DNA of 54,194 nucleotides from an uncultured bacterium (GCA_905215105.1 CAJMOI010000001.1:1-54194); one strand, 5' to 3'. Positions 7,970 through 16,496 are shown, numbered from the stretch's first letter. Notes: generated by a model not told the origin, from the letters alone. Numbers and translations are program-made.

Positions 7970-8058
7970 GCACGTTTCCCCCATAAGAAAAAGGGATTTT
8001 TCCCGGAAATTCCCGAAACTCCGCTTTTTTTGCCTGTTTTTTTAGAGGATATCTGGAA

Positions 8059-8074
8059 TGTTTCACGTGAAACG
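8059..8074. promoter_or_regulatory. parS site 1
   Basis: TGTTTCACGTGAAACG matches the ParB target TGTTNCACGTGAAACA at all but the last base. It lies between parA and noc, 42 bp centre to centre from the next site. Confidence 0.92.
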
Positions 8075-8100
8075 CTCTCTTTCTTCCTTTGCTGTCCCGA

Positions 8101-8116
8101 TGTTTCACGTGAAACA
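8101..8116. promoter_or_regulatory. parS site 2
   Basis: TGTTTCACGTGAAACA is a perfect 16-bp palindromic parS. The pair is about 8.5 kb from dnaA, the expected origin-proximal position. Confidence 0.97.
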
Positions 8117-8119
8117 TGG

Positions 8120-8165
8120 AAAAAAGCCAGCCCGGAAGCACTTGGCTTTGCCCGGCTGGCTTTTT
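8120..8165 (-). terminator. Terminator after noc
   Basis: A long hairpin, AAAAAGCCAGCC against GGCTGGCTTTTT, has T-runs on both strands and could act in both directions. It ends the noc transcript just ahead of the parS pair. Confidence 0.8.
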
Positions 8166-8222
8166 CCAACAGGAAATGAATAAGGGAATGTTATGAACTT
8201 GTACTCGTTTTCAGCAGCCTGT

Positions 8223-9071
8223 TTATGCGCCCTTTTGGCCCGGCTGTCGGCCGTCTGGTTCCTTAGGTTTTTTGGGCGCTGCGGTTTTGGGAATGGTGAC
8301 GGTATACTCGAAATAATCGCCCATATCCCGGCGGTTGGCGCTGGCCTTGATGCCTGCGTTTTTCATGGTCTCAATGGCGTGGTCGATGGTGTTGATAAAA
8401 ATCCGGATATCCTTTGCAATGAAGGTCCGGCAAGGCCGTTTGGGCTTCTGGGCCTGGGAAAGGAACTCCTCCACCAGCTGTTCTGTCTGGCGCACATTCA
8501 GGTTCTTTTCAATGGCCTGTTTCAGAATCTTCTGCCGCGGCTCCGCTTCCGTTACCCGAATCAACGCCCGGGCGTGGCGCTCGGAAAGGCCGCTTTCGGT
8601 GATCTGTGCCCGTTCCTCCGGCGTCAGCCGCAGCAGCCGCAGCTTGTTGGCAATGGCCGACTGACTCTTCCCCAAACGGCGGGCAGCCTCCTCCTGGGTC
8701 ACGCCCCAATCCTCAATCAGGCGGCGAATGCCCTCGGCTTCCTCAAAGATCTGTAAGTCCTGCCGCTGCAAGTTTTCCAGAATGGCCAACACCGCCGACT
8801 GTGCGTCGCTGCACTCGTGAACAAGGCAGGGGACCGATTTCAGCCCGGCCAGCATACAGGCACGCCAACGGCGTTCCCCGGCAATGATTTCAAAATCCTC
8901 ACCGCTTTTCCGTACCGAGATAGGCTGGAGAAGACCGTTCACCGCGATGCTGCGGGCCAGTCCCTCCAGCTCTTCCCGAGAGAAAACCTTGCGGGGCTGA
9001 TGAGGATTGGGAACCAGCCGGGTTACGGGCAGCTGAATGATCTTTCTCTTTTCCTGCTGTGTAAAAATCAA
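8223..9071 (-). CDS. noc: Noc-type ParB paralogue (nucleoid occlusion protein)
   Basis: A 282-residue ParB/Noc protein in the rsmG-noc-parA-parB position known from Bacillus. CTP-fold motifs GERRWRA (65-71) and ENLQR (99-103) are intact. The DNA-recognition helix reads GKSQSAIANKLRLLRL, and the following helix has SERHARAL. These give Gln137, Lys143, Arg148 and Arg165 at the four positions that switch ParB to Noc specificity, where Noc has Gln/Lys/Lys/Arg. A TTG start at 9071 behind GAGAGGAGG is chosen; the frame runs upstream to 9296 but has no support. Unlike Bacillus Noc, the N terminus has no amphipathic membrane-targeting helix (FSRFFGL type). A divergent second ParB is the alternative name. 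Confidence 0.9.
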   Translation of the reverse strand: MIFTQQEKRKIIQLPVTRLVPNPHQPRKVFSREELEGLARSIAVNGLLQPISVRKSGEDFEIIAGERRWRACMLAGLKSVPCLVHECSDAQSAVLAILENLQRQDLQIFEEAEGIRRLIEDWGVTQEEAARRLGKSQSAIANKLRLLRLTPEERAQITESGLSERHARALIRVTEAEPRQKILKQAIEKNLNVRQTEQLVEEFLSQAQKPKRPCRTFIAKDIRIFINTIDHAIETMKNAGIKASANRRDMGDYFEYTVTIPKTAAPKKPKEPDGRQPGQKGA

Positions 9072-9190
9072 GGCCTGTCCTCCTCTCGCTGGTTCTGCAA
9101 AGAGTATAGCACAGGCCCTGTGTATGATTTTGTTGAAACCCGACGGGTGAAAAATTTTCTTTTCGGGCTTTCTACATGTTGGTTTTAAGG

Positions 9191-9206
9191 CCTTCCACGT
9201 GGAAGG
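9191..9206. promoter_or_regulatory. Perfect palindrome resembling a parS/Noc-site hybrid
   Basis: CCTTCCACGTGGAAGG is a perfect 16-bp palindrome between rsmG and noc. It keeps the CACGTG core of parS but has TTCC/GGAA shoulders. A binding site for the adjacent Noc-type protein is plausible but unproven. Confidence 0.45.
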
Positions 9207-9219
9207 ATTCCCCTGAGTC

Positions 9220-9933
9220 TTACAGCGGTTTTTTGGAAATCTTCGACCCATGACGGGGATAAGCCGCCGGCGTTTCCCGCACCTTCCGAACCACAATAAT
9301 GCACCGCTGGCTTCCGTCGGGAAGGGTGAAATGAGCTGGCTTTTCCGGCTTGCCGCCCAGCGTCCCGATGCCGCAGGCCGCCTGTTTCAATTCCTCTTCC
9401 CCGTCCGGCCCTTTCATGGCCACAAAGGCGCCGCCCTTTTTCACAAAGGGCACACAGTACTCGCTGAGCACATTCATGCCCGCCACTGCTCTGGCTGTGG
9501 CAAAATCAAACTGCTCCCGCAGCTCCTTCTGCCGTCCGCCTTCTTCCGCCCGGGCGTGACGGATTTCCGCCGAAATGCCCAGCTCCCGGCAAACTTCCGC
9601 CAAAAACACCAGCCGTTTATTCAGGCTGTCCAACAGGGTCAATTTCACATCCGGCCGGGCGATAGCCACCGGAATTCCCGGAAATCCCGCGCCGGTTCCC
9701 ACATCAATGAGGCTGGCGCCTTCCGGAAGCTCTACCGCTTTCAGCAGCAGCAGGCTGTCATAAAAATGCTTCACCGTCACGCCCTCCGGGTCGGTGATGG
9801 CGGTCAGGTTCATTTTCCGGTTCCACTCCACCAGCAGTTCCATATACCGCTGGAATTGGCCGAGCTGTTTTTCGGAAAGGGAAATCCCCTCCTGTTCGCA
9901 CAGCTGGGACAGCCGATTTTTAATATCCTCCAT
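9220..9933 (-). CDS. rsmG: 16S rRNA (guanine-527-N7)-methyltransferase
   Basis: A 237-residue SAM-dependent methyltransferase that methylates G527 of 16S rRNA; loss gives low-level streptomycin resistance in other bacteria. The N-terminal helices contain WNRKMNLTAITDPEGV and KHFYDSLLLL. The SAM loop is LIDVGTGAGFPGIPVA, and ARAVAGMNVLSEYCVPFVKKGG is the later family signature. Its ATG at 9933 overlaps the 3' end of mnmG by 14 bp, so the two are translationally coupled. Confidence 0.96.
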   Translation of the reverse strand: MEDIKNRLSQLCEQEGISLSEKQLGQFQRYMELLVEWNRKMNLTAITDPEGVTVKHFYDSLLLLKAVELPEGASLIDVGTGAGFPGIPVAIARPDVKLTLLDSLNKRLVFLAEVCRELGISAEIRHARAEEGGRQKELREQFDFATARAVAGMNVLSEYCVPFVKKGGAFVAMKGPDGEEELKQAACGIGTLGGKPEKPAHFTLPDGSQRCIIVVRKVRETPAAYPRHGSKISKKPL

Positions 9934-11801
9934 GAATGGGTTCGCCTCCTTCTTTTGCCAGCCAGATCAGCAGCACGGAAATATCCGCCGGGCTCACGCC
10001 GGAAATCCGGCTGGCCTGTCCGATATTGGCCGGACGCACTTTGTTCAGCTTTTCTCTCGCTTCCATCCGCAGCCCTTCAATGGTTTCATAGTCGGTATGC
10101 TTGGGCAGCAGCTTCTTTTCCAGCCGCCGCATTTCCGCAATATCCGCCTTTTGCCGCCGGATATACCCCTCATATTTCAGCTCGATTTCCACATTTTCGA
10201 ACACTGCCGCCGGATAATCGGGACGGTCTTTGTCCACCGGCGCCAAGGCTGCATAGTTCAGCTGGGGACGTTTCAGCAGCTCCGACAAATGCACGCCGCT
10301 GGTCACCGGGGATGTTTCACGTGAAACCAACAGGTCGTTCAGCTCCTGGGTGGGGGAAAGCACCAGCTTTTCCACCCGTTTCCGCTCGGCTTCCTTCATG
10401 GCCTGCTTTTCACAGAACTTTTCCCACCGGCTTTCGGAAATCAACCCGATTTCGTGACCAATGGGGGTCAGCCGCTCGTCGGCGTTGTCCTGCCGCAATA
10501 CCAGCCGGTATTCCGAACGGGACGTCATCATCCGATAGGGGTCGCTGATGCCTTTGGTAATCAGGTCATCCACCAGCGTTCCAATATAGGAGCTGGCCCG
10601 GTCGAGAATCATGGGCGAAAGGCCCCGCACTTTCCGGGCTGCGTTAATGCCTGCAACCAGACCCTGTGCCGCGGCTTCCTCATAGCCGGAGCTTCCGTTG
10701 AACTGTCCCGCGCCGTACAGGCCGGGCAGGTCGGCAAATTCCAGCGTCGCTTCCATCTGGGTGGGGTCTACACAGTCATACTCAATGGCGTAGGCGCTGC
10801 GCATAATCTGCACGTTTTCCAGTCCCTTGATGGTGTGGTAAAAAGCAATCTGCACCTCTTCCGGCAAAGAAGAGGACATGCCCTGCAAATACATTTCCTC
10901 GGTATTCTCTCCACAGGGCTCAATAAACAGCTGATGGCGGGGCTTATCGGCAAACCGCACCACCTTGTCCTCAATGCTGGGGCAGTACCGGGGACCCACG
11001 CCCTCAATCATGCCGCTGTACAGGGGAGAGCGGTGGATATTGTCCATGATGACTTTTTTGGTCCGGTCGTTGGTCCAGCTCACATAACAGACCTCTTTGT
11101 TTTGCAGCTCGCCCTCGGTTTCATAGGAGAAAGGCGTCACCCGCCTGTACTTCCAGATCGGTAAAATCAATACTGGAACGCAGCACACGGGCAGGGGTTC
11201 CGGTTTTAAAACGCCGGAGCCGCAGGCCCAGTTTGTTCAGCGACTCCGACAGGAACGTTGCCGGGAACAATCCATCCGGGCCGCTCTCATAGGACACTTC
11301 CCCGATGAAAATGCGTCCGCCCAAAAAAGTGCCGGTGGCCAGAATCACCGTATCCGCCAGATACTCCGCGTTCATCCGGGTGGTCACTTTCCAGCGGCCG
11401 TCGGCGGTCTGCTCCAATCCGGTGACTTCCGCCTGCTTCATTTGCAGATGCTCCTGCAATTCCAGCTTGTGCTTCATAATCTCCGAATACTTCCGCCGGT
11501 CAATCTGCGCCCGCAGAGAATGAACCGCCGGACCCTTGCCCAGATTCAGCATCCGGCTCTGCAAAAAGCATTCGTCCGTTGTTTTTCCCATCTCGCCTCC
11601 CAGTGCGTCGATTTCCCGCACCAAATGTCCTTTGGCCGTGCCGCCAATACTGGGATTACAAGGGCAGTTGCCCACCGCATCCATGTTAATGGTAAAAATC
11701 ACCGTTTTACAGCCCAGCCGTGCCGCCGCCAGCGCCGCTTCAATACCCGCATGTCCGGCGCCGATGACCGCCACCTGAAAAGACCCTGCATCATATCCCA
11801 T
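9920..11801 (-). pseudogene. mnmG: mnmG (gidA), disrupted by a frameshift
   Basis: Together the two reading frames encode the whole tRNA uridine-34 carboxymethylaminomethyl-modification FAD enzyme, partner of MnmE. Frame 1 (11801 to stop at 11121) has the FAD loop VIGAGHAGIEAALAAARLG, the NCPCNPSIGG site and RFKTGTPARV. It ends at LEVQAGD then AFLL-stop. Frame 2 continues as TPFSYETEG to the C terminus (stop 9920) with GPRYCPSIEDKVVRF and GTSGYEE-type motifs. The shift is +1 near 11124-11142, where relatives have four or more residues between GD and PFSYET, suggesting a loss of about 8 or 11 nt rather than one extra base. The ATG at 11801 has a GGGGG site. A real mutation or an assembly error is possible. 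A parS lies inside. Confidence 0.85.
10313..10328. promoter_or_regulatory. parS site 3, inside mnmG
   Basis: TGTTTCACGTGAAACC matches the parS palindrome at 15 of 16 positions. It lies within the mnmG coding sequence and encodes the VSRET peptide there, so it is embedded in protein-coding DNA as many parS sites are. Confidence 0.9.
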
Positions 11802-11909
11802 AAACAAACCCCCTTTTTGTGGTTTACATAATATATTATCCGTTGTTCAAGCCTGCATCAGGTTTACATAACACAAGTCGAAAATGTTCTGTTTCCGGTG
11901 GAAAACCCA

Positions 11910-13298
11910 TTATTTTCCCACACAGAACTGTGCAAACACCGAATCCACCACGGCTTCCGTGGCCCGTTCACCAGTTAACTCCAACAATGCGGAAACCGCA
12001 CCTTCCACCGAAACCGTCACCGCATCCAGCGTCATGCCCATTTCCATGGCGGAAATCGCCTCCTCCACACAGGAAAGCGCCTGTTTTGCGTCATCCCGCT
12101 GACGCTCGGTATAGAGCATTCCCTCGGAAGGATTCAGCGCGCCGGTTTCCAATACCTGGGCGCAGGCCTGCTCCAGCTGTTCCAGCCCTTCCCCGTTTCT
12201 GGCGGAAATGGAAACCACCTGGGAAAATACGCGCTGTATATACGCCATATCAATCCGGGACTCCAGATCGGTCTTGTTGACAATGGCCACTGTGGGAATC
12301 CCCTCCAGCTCCGCGATTAATTTTTTATCCTCTTCTTCCAGCGGAACCGATGCATCAAACACCGCCAGCACCAGCTGGGCGTTTTGCAGCCGGTTTTTGG
12401 CGATAGTCACGCCGATACTCTCCACCGGGTCGTCCGTGGTGCGGATTCCGGCGGTATCCGCCAGCCGCAGCAAAATATCCCCCAGAATCACCGTATCCTC
12501 CACCACATCCCGGGTGGTGCCCGCATACTGGGTGACAATAGACCGCTCACAGCCTGCCAGCAGGTTCATCAGCGTGGATTTTCCCACATTGGGACGGCCC
12601 ACAATGACCGTATCCACCCCTTCCCGGATGGCTCTTCCCGCGTCAAACTGCCGCAGCAGCCGGTCCAGTGCCTGTTTTGCATCCCCCAGTGCCTGAAACA
12701 GCTCTTCCTCGTTGACCTGAGGCACGTCATCGTCGGGATAATCTGCCCAGGCCGCCAGATGAGCCGCCGCATCAATGAGACGCTCCCGGATTCCGGCAAT
12801 CTTTTTCTCCAAAGCGCCTTCTTTTCCGGCCCGTGCCGCCCGGGCAGACTGGGCCCCCTGTGCGGAAATCACCTGCATAACGGCTTCCGCTTCCGTCAGT
12901 CCCAGTTTTCCGTTGACAAATGCCCGGCGGGTAAACTCTCCCGGCCCGGCCGGAGCTGCACCGGCCGCCAGCACCGCTTCCAATACCCGGCGCATAATGA
13001 ATACGCCGCCGTGGCAGGAAAGCTCCACCACGTCCTCTCCGGTAAAGCTGGCCGGGGCGGCAAATACCAGCGCCACCGCTTCGTCCAGCTTTTCCTCCCC
13101 GTCAAATACCCAGCCGTACAGGGCCGTGTACCCCGCCGCGTCCGCCACTTTTTTCCCCTTGGGAGAGCGGAATACCCGGTCGGCAACTTCTCTAGCCCCG
13201 GGGCCGGAAATCCGCACAATGCCGATTCCGCCCGGCGCCTGCGCCGTGGAAATGGCGGCGATGGTGGACCGGTCTTTTCTTTCCGAAAGAATCATCAT
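11910..13298 (-). CDS. mnmE: tRNA modification GTPase MnmE
   Basis: About 462 residues. The N-terminal formyl-THF-binding domain begins STIAAISTAQAPGGIGIVRI. The inserted G domain has GRPNVGKSTLMN, the switch TTRDVVED, DTAGIR and NKTD. The protein ends in FCVGK, with the conserved Cys-Val-Gly-Lys tail. With MnmG it forms the complex that modifies wobble U34 of several tRNAs. Two consecutive ATGs (13298 and 13295) sit behind GGAAGG; the second has the better spacing. An in-frame extension to 13355 runs into the jag terminator and was rejected. Confidence 0.96.
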   Translation of the reverse strand: MMILSERKDRSTIAAISTAQAPGGIGIVRISGPGAREVADRVFRSPKGKKVADAAGYTALYGWVFDGEEKLDEAVALVFAAPASFTGEDVVELSCHGGVFIMRRVLEAVLAAGAAPAGPGEFTRRAFVNGKLGLTEAEAVMQVISAQGAQSARAARAGKEGALEKKIAGIRERLIDAAAHLAAWADYPDDDVPQVNEEELFQALGDAKQALDRLLRQFDAGRAIREGVDTVIVGRPNVGKSTLMNLLAGCERSIVTQYAGTTRDVVEDTVILGDILLRLADTAGIRTTDDPVESIGVTIAKNRLQNAQLVLAVFDASVPLEEEDKKLIAELEGIPTVAIVNKTDLESRIDMAYIQRVFSQVVSISARNGEGLEQLEQACAQVLETGALNPSEGMLYTERQRDDAKQALSCVEEAISAMEMGMTLDAVTVSVEGAVSALLELTGERATEAVVDSVFAQFCVGK

Positions 13299-13321
13299 TT
13301 CACCTTCCATCAATCCATACA

Positions 13322-13351
13322 AACAAAAAGGCGGCTCTTTCCAGAACCGCC
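13322..13351 (-). terminator. Terminator after jag
   Basis: The stem GGCGGTTCT/AGAGCCGCC with a four-base loop is followed on the minus strand by TTTTTGTTTG. It implies that mnmE needs read-through or a promoter of its own. Confidence 0.75.
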
Positions 13352-13406
13352 TCAAACTGTCAAACTCTGCTTTTCCGCTTCACAAGCCAACTCCCGGCCT
13401 GTCCGC

Positions 13407-14225
13407 TCAGCCCTTCCGGTCAATCCGGCCGTACAGAGGAGCGTCTCCGCTGTCACGGCGGGGAGCAGTTCCGGCAGGACCCGTGGCTTCATTCCGGGGC
13501 TTGCCGCCGTTATGGTTCCGACGGTTTCCGCCCTTCTGGCCGCCGCGGGAACGGTTTCCGCCGCGATAATTGTTGTGGCTGCGGCGCTGGGGACGTTCGC
13601 CCTCTTCGGGTCCGATGACCACATGACGGGCCATATCCTCGCCCTCACTCCAGGACTTGGCGCCCTCCACTTCCTGCACCGCCGTATGAATGATCCGGCG
13701 CTCATAGGGATTCATGGGCTCCAAAGAGCAGTTCCGCCCGGTTTTCAGGGCCTTAGCCGCCATCTTGCGGCCCAGCACCTCCAGGGTTTCCTTGCGCTTT
13801 TCCCGATAATTTCCAATATCCAGGGTAATCCGGTAATAGCTGTTGTCCACATGGTTGGCCACCAGACCGGTCAGATACTGAAGGGCGTCCAGGGTTTCGC
13901 CTCTGTGGCCGATAATAAAGCCGATATCTTCACCGGTGAGGGACAGCAGCGCGCCGTTTTCCTCTTCCTGAATGGTCACTTCAATATCCGTCAGGCCCAT
14001 GGCGCGGACCACGGTTTTCAGATATTCCGCAGCGCTCTCCGCGGGAGAGGAACGGACAAAGGCACGCACCTTTGCCGGGCTGCCGCCGAACAGACCAAAG
14101 GTCTTTTTGACCGGCATTTCCAGAATTTCAAACTCTGCTTCATGGGATTCCACACCCAGCTCTGCACAGGCCTTTTCAAAAGCCTGCTCTACGGTATCGC
14201 CGGTTGCAATTGCTTCTCTAATCAT
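13407..14225 (-). CDS. jag: RNA-binding protein Jag (KhpB/EloR)
   Basis: A 272-residue cytoplasmic RNA-binding protein. Residues 1-50 are the Jag-N domain (GDTVEQAFEKACAELGV and VKKTFGLFG). A KH domain follows with IGFIIGHRGETLDALQYL. An R3H domain holds NYREKRKETLEVLGRKMA and LEPMNPYERRIIHTAVQ. The last 65 residues are a basic, Gly/Arg/Asn-rich tail, typical of an extra RNA-contacting extension. Family members pair with KhpA and influence cell elongation. The ATG at 14225 has GGAGG upstream. It follows yidC by 38 bp, the usual linkage. Confidence 0.95.
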   Translation of the reverse strand: MIREAIATGDTVEQAFEKACAELGVESHEAEFEILEMPVKKTFGLFGGSPAKVRAFVRSSPAESAAEYLKTVVRAMGLTDIEVTIQEEENGALLSLTGEDIGFIIGHRGETLDALQYLTGLVANHVDNSYYRITLDIGNYREKRKETLEVLGRKMAAKALKTGRNCSLEPMNPYERRIIHTAVQEVEGAKSWSEGEDMARHVVIGPEEGERPQRRSHNNYRGGNRSRGGQKGGNRRNHNGGKPRNEATGPAGTAPRRDSGDAPLYGRIDRKG

Positions 14226-14263
14226 GACTCCTGCACCTCCAACAAACGCCGCAGGCTGCGGCA

Positions 14264-15346
14264 TTATTTTTTCGTCCCCAAATACGCATCATTGCCGGAT
14301 TTTCCCTGCTTTTTGGCCTTGGACTTTCCGGATTTTCTGCTCTGCGTCTCCTGCTTGTTCGATTCCACATGGTTCTGGGCAGGAAGCAGCTTTTCCGCCA
14401 GCTGCGCCTGTACGCCCGCAGGAAGTTCCTTGGCTGCGCTCTCTTCCTGATACCGCAGCGCCGCACGCCGCGCCTCTCCCTTTGCGGAAAGCTGGGCCGG
14501 GCTGTAAAAATGGTTCATGGCCAGCGTGGAAGCAAAGCTCACCAGCGTGGAAATAATCCAGTAGAAGCCGATAGCGCCGGGCATAATATAGGAGAAATAC
14601 ACGCTGATCAGGGGCATACCATACATCATGACCTTCATGCAGCCCTGCTGTTGCTGCATGGTGGGCTGGGTCTTCATCATAATAAACTGGGAAACCCAGG
14701 AGGACACCAGACACAGTACGGGAATCAGCCACATCATGGACATGAAGTCGCTGGTCTGAGGGGTCTGCAGCAGGTCCAGTCCGAAGAACTGGAAGCCGTG
14801 GGACAGGGATTCAATCTGATTCAGTTCATCTCCGGTAAAAATGCCGGTCAGATGATCCCGCAGCACATCAAAGTGCTTTACAATCTCAATCTCATTATAA
14901 AAGCTGTTGGCGGCAAAATTGCTGCCGATACCGGGAACGGTATTCAGCAGATTCAGCGCCTTGTCCACCGCCTCTGCGGGCAGATGCAGCACATTTTTCA
15001 GGGGGAAGACAACGGAATAATACAGGCCCAGCATGATGGGGAAAGGAAGCAGCGTCGTCAGACAGCCGCCCATGGGGCTGACGCCTTCCTTTTCATAGAG
15101 CTTCTGAAGCTCTTCCTGATATTTCATCTTGTCGTTTGCATATTTGGCCTGCAGTTCCTTCTGCTTGGCTGCCATCTTACTCTGAGCAGCCATGGATTTC
15201 TGCTGTTTGATGGACATGGGGAACATCAGCAGCTTCACCACGATGGTGAACAGGATAATGGCGACGCCGTAATTCCGGACGATCATGTAGAAGAACCACA
15301 GAATATAGCCGAGCAGACCGCCAAAGAAGTTAAAAATTTGCATCAT
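14264..15346 (-). CDS. yidC: Membrane protein insertase YidC/Oxa1 family
   Basis: A 360-residue polytopic membrane protein that inserts and folds membrane proteins, alone or with SecYEG. It is a Gram-positive type without the large periplasmic domain. Membrane segments are seen at about 8-40 (including the conserved FTIVVKLLMFP with its groove residues), 95-115, 205-230 and 240-275. The positively charged cytoplasmic hairpin KQQKSMAAQSKMAAKQKELQ follows the first. The insert between the second and third core segments is long, and the C-terminal 90 residues are Lys/Gln-rich and soluble, which may bind ribosomes. The ATG at 15346 has a GAGGTG site; an upstream GTG frame was not used. Confidence 0.95.
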   Translation of the reverse strand: MMQIFNFFGGLLGYILWFFYMIVRNYGVAIILFTIVVKLLMFPMSIKQQKSMAAQSKMAAKQKELQAKYANDKMKYQEELQKLYEKEGVSPMGGCLTTLLPFPIMLGLYYSVVFPLKNVLHLPAEAVDKALNLLNTVPGIGSNFAANSFYNEIEIVKHFDVLRDHLTGIFTGDELNQIESLSHGFQFFGLDLLQTPQTSDFMSMMWLIPVLCLVSSWVSQFIMMKTQPTMQQQQGCMKVMMYGMPLISVYFSYIMPGAIGFYWIISTLVSFASTLAMNHFYSPAQLSAKGEARRAALRYQEESAAKELPAGVQAQLAEKLLPAQNHVESNKQETQSRKSGKSKAKKQGKSGNDAYLGTKK

Positions 15347-15371
15347 AAGCCTGGGCACCTCAATTTATCAG

Positions 15372-15596
15372 TCATTTTTCTTTTTTCTCGGGAACCGGGT
15401 CATATCCGCCCCGGCTGAAAGGATTGCACCGGAGAACCCGCCAGACCGCCAGCGCCGTTCCCTTCACCGCGCCGAAACGCTCCAGCGCTTCCAGCGCATA
15501 CTGGGAACAGGTGGGGATATACTTGCAGCAGGGAGGCTTTCTGGGGGAAATGGCCTGCTGATAAAAGCGGACCAGCCAGATCAGTGCCTTTTTCAT
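15372..15596 (-). CDS. yidD: Membrane protein insertion efficiency factor YidD
   Basis: A 74-residue peptide with the family pattern: an amphipathic N-terminal helix (MKKALIWLVRFYQQAIS), then CCKYIPTCSQYALEALERFG, then WRVLRCNPFSRGGYDPVP. All the conserved cysteines are present. YidD is a membrane-surface protein that helps YidC-dependent insertion. Its start overlaps the rnpA stop by 4 bp, so translation is coupled. Confidence 0.96.
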   Translation of the reverse strand: MKKALIWLVRFYQQAISPRKPPCCKYIPTCSQYALEALERFGAVKGTALAVWRVLRCNPFSRGGYDPVPEKKEK

Positions 15597-15928
15597 AACA
15601 GAAGCCCTGCCTTGCCCAACTGCTGCTCCAGCGTCTCCTGCACCTGTGTGCTTTTGACAAAGGGCGTTTTCCCTCTGGCCACCAGGACCAGGTCATAACC
15701 ATCCCGGATTCGGGGAGCAAGGGCTCTCACTGCTTCCCGGATCACCCTGCGGGAGCGGCTTCGTTTCACCGCGTTTCCCGTCTTTTTGCTGGTGGTAATC
15801 CCGACCCGCAGCCCCCGGCCGCGATTTTTCATCACATAGACCACCAGCACCGGCGTCACAAAAGATCTGCCTCTGGCATAGATCCTTCTGAAATCCCGAT
15901 TTTCACAAATTGGAACAAAGCGATCCAT
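15593..15928 (-). CDS. rnpA: Ribonuclease P protein component
   Basis: About 111 residues. RnpA binds RNase P RNA and helps it recognise the 5' leader of precursor tRNAs. The signature RNR box appears as KRSRSRRVIREAVR, preceded by LRVGITTSKKTGNAV. The ATG at 15928 has GGATGGGTG upstream at good spacing; a TTG/ATG-type start five codons earlier (15943) is possible. The last 4 bp overlap yidD. Confidence 0.95.
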   Translation of the reverse strand: MDRFVPICENRDFRRIYARGRSFVTPVLVVYVMKNRGRGLRVGITTSKKTGNAVKRSRSRRVIREAVRALAPRIRDGYDLVLVARGKTPFVKSTQVQETLEQQLGKAGLLL

Positions 15929-15943
15929 CTGACACCCATCCAT

Positions 15944-16192
15944 AACTGCCGGACTTTTTCCGGCAAAGATTCCTGCACCGTGTGCAGGTCATAACCGTCC
16001 CGGAGCCGGTGCGGTTATCATGATAAAAGAAAAGGCCACGCTGAAAGGGAATCCTTCTGACCCCCATTTTCCGGAGCATCAAAACAGGACTCTTCCGGCA
16101 GATCCATCTTCCTGCCAGACTTCCCTTCTATCGGTGGCCCTTACAGCGGCAACTGCCGCCGCGCTGTTTGTTTGGAACAGACATTCAAAGAA
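15944..16192 (-). other. Structured rpmH-rnpA spacer
   Basis: This 250-bp spacer, longer than the usual short rpmH-rnpA gap, holds no gene. It has several hairpin-forming stretches: one near 16143-16165 (GCGGC/GCCGC type), one pairing ATAACCG with CGGTTAT at 15990-16019, a CCTGCAC/GTGCAGG palindrome at about 15971-15987, and GCCGG/CCGGC just ahead of the rnpA ribosome site. None has a clear U-tract. Confidence 0.5.
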
Positions 16193-16327
16193 TCAGTAGG
16201 ACAGGCGAGCTCTTCCCTTTGCTCTGCGGCGAGCCAGGACTTTGCGGCCGTTTCTGTCGGACATTCTCTTTCTGAAGCCGTGCTCCTTCTTTCTGTGAAG
16301 CTTCTTCGGCTGATAGGTTCTCAGCAT
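16193..16327 (-). CDS. rpmH: 50S ribosomal protein L34
   Basis: A 44-residue, very basic protein with the invariant start MLRTYQPKKLHRKKEHGFRK and the tail GRKVLARRRAKGRARLSY. The start at 16327 is set by homology and by AAAGGAGGG upstream. A longer in-frame reading to 16564 is non-coding leader. It is the first gene of the minus-strand origin cluster. Confidence 0.98.
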   Translation of the reverse strand: MLRTYQPKKLHRKKEHGFRKRMSDRNGRKVLARRRAKGRARLSY

Positions 16328-16490
16328 ACAGACACCCTCCTTTCGGGCATAAAGGTATAAGCCTTGCAAGTTAGCATTATACCCCACCGGATTACCGGAT
16401 GTCAATAAAAATCTCGCAAAAAAGGGCGCTCTCGGGCCGTTTTTCACGTTTTTTTCAGGGCAAAAACCATCATATGCAGGCTTTTCCTTT

Positions 16491-16496
16491 ATTATA
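16491..16496 (-). promoter_or_regulatory. rpmH operon promoter -10 box
   Basis: TGATATAAT on the minus strand is an extended -10 element about 165 bp upstream of rpmH. A CTGTTC at 17 bp spacing is the candidate -35. The leader between it and rpmH has no open frame with a ribosome site. Confidence 0.55.

Noticed and set aside
7994..8020. Bacillus Noc site (ATTTCCCGGGAAAT)
   Set aside because: TTTTCCCGGAAAT lacks one central G and the neighbour is another imperfect half; too weak to call.
9072..9296. N-terminal extension of noc
   Set aside because: No ribosome site upstream; contains the palindromic spacer and rsmG 3' end; the TTG at 9071 has a strong site and fits homologues.
11110..11145. 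Programmed +1 frameshift in mnmG
   Set aside because: No CUU-UGA type slippery stop with an internal Shine-Dalgarno; MnmG is not known to use recoding, and residues appear missing.
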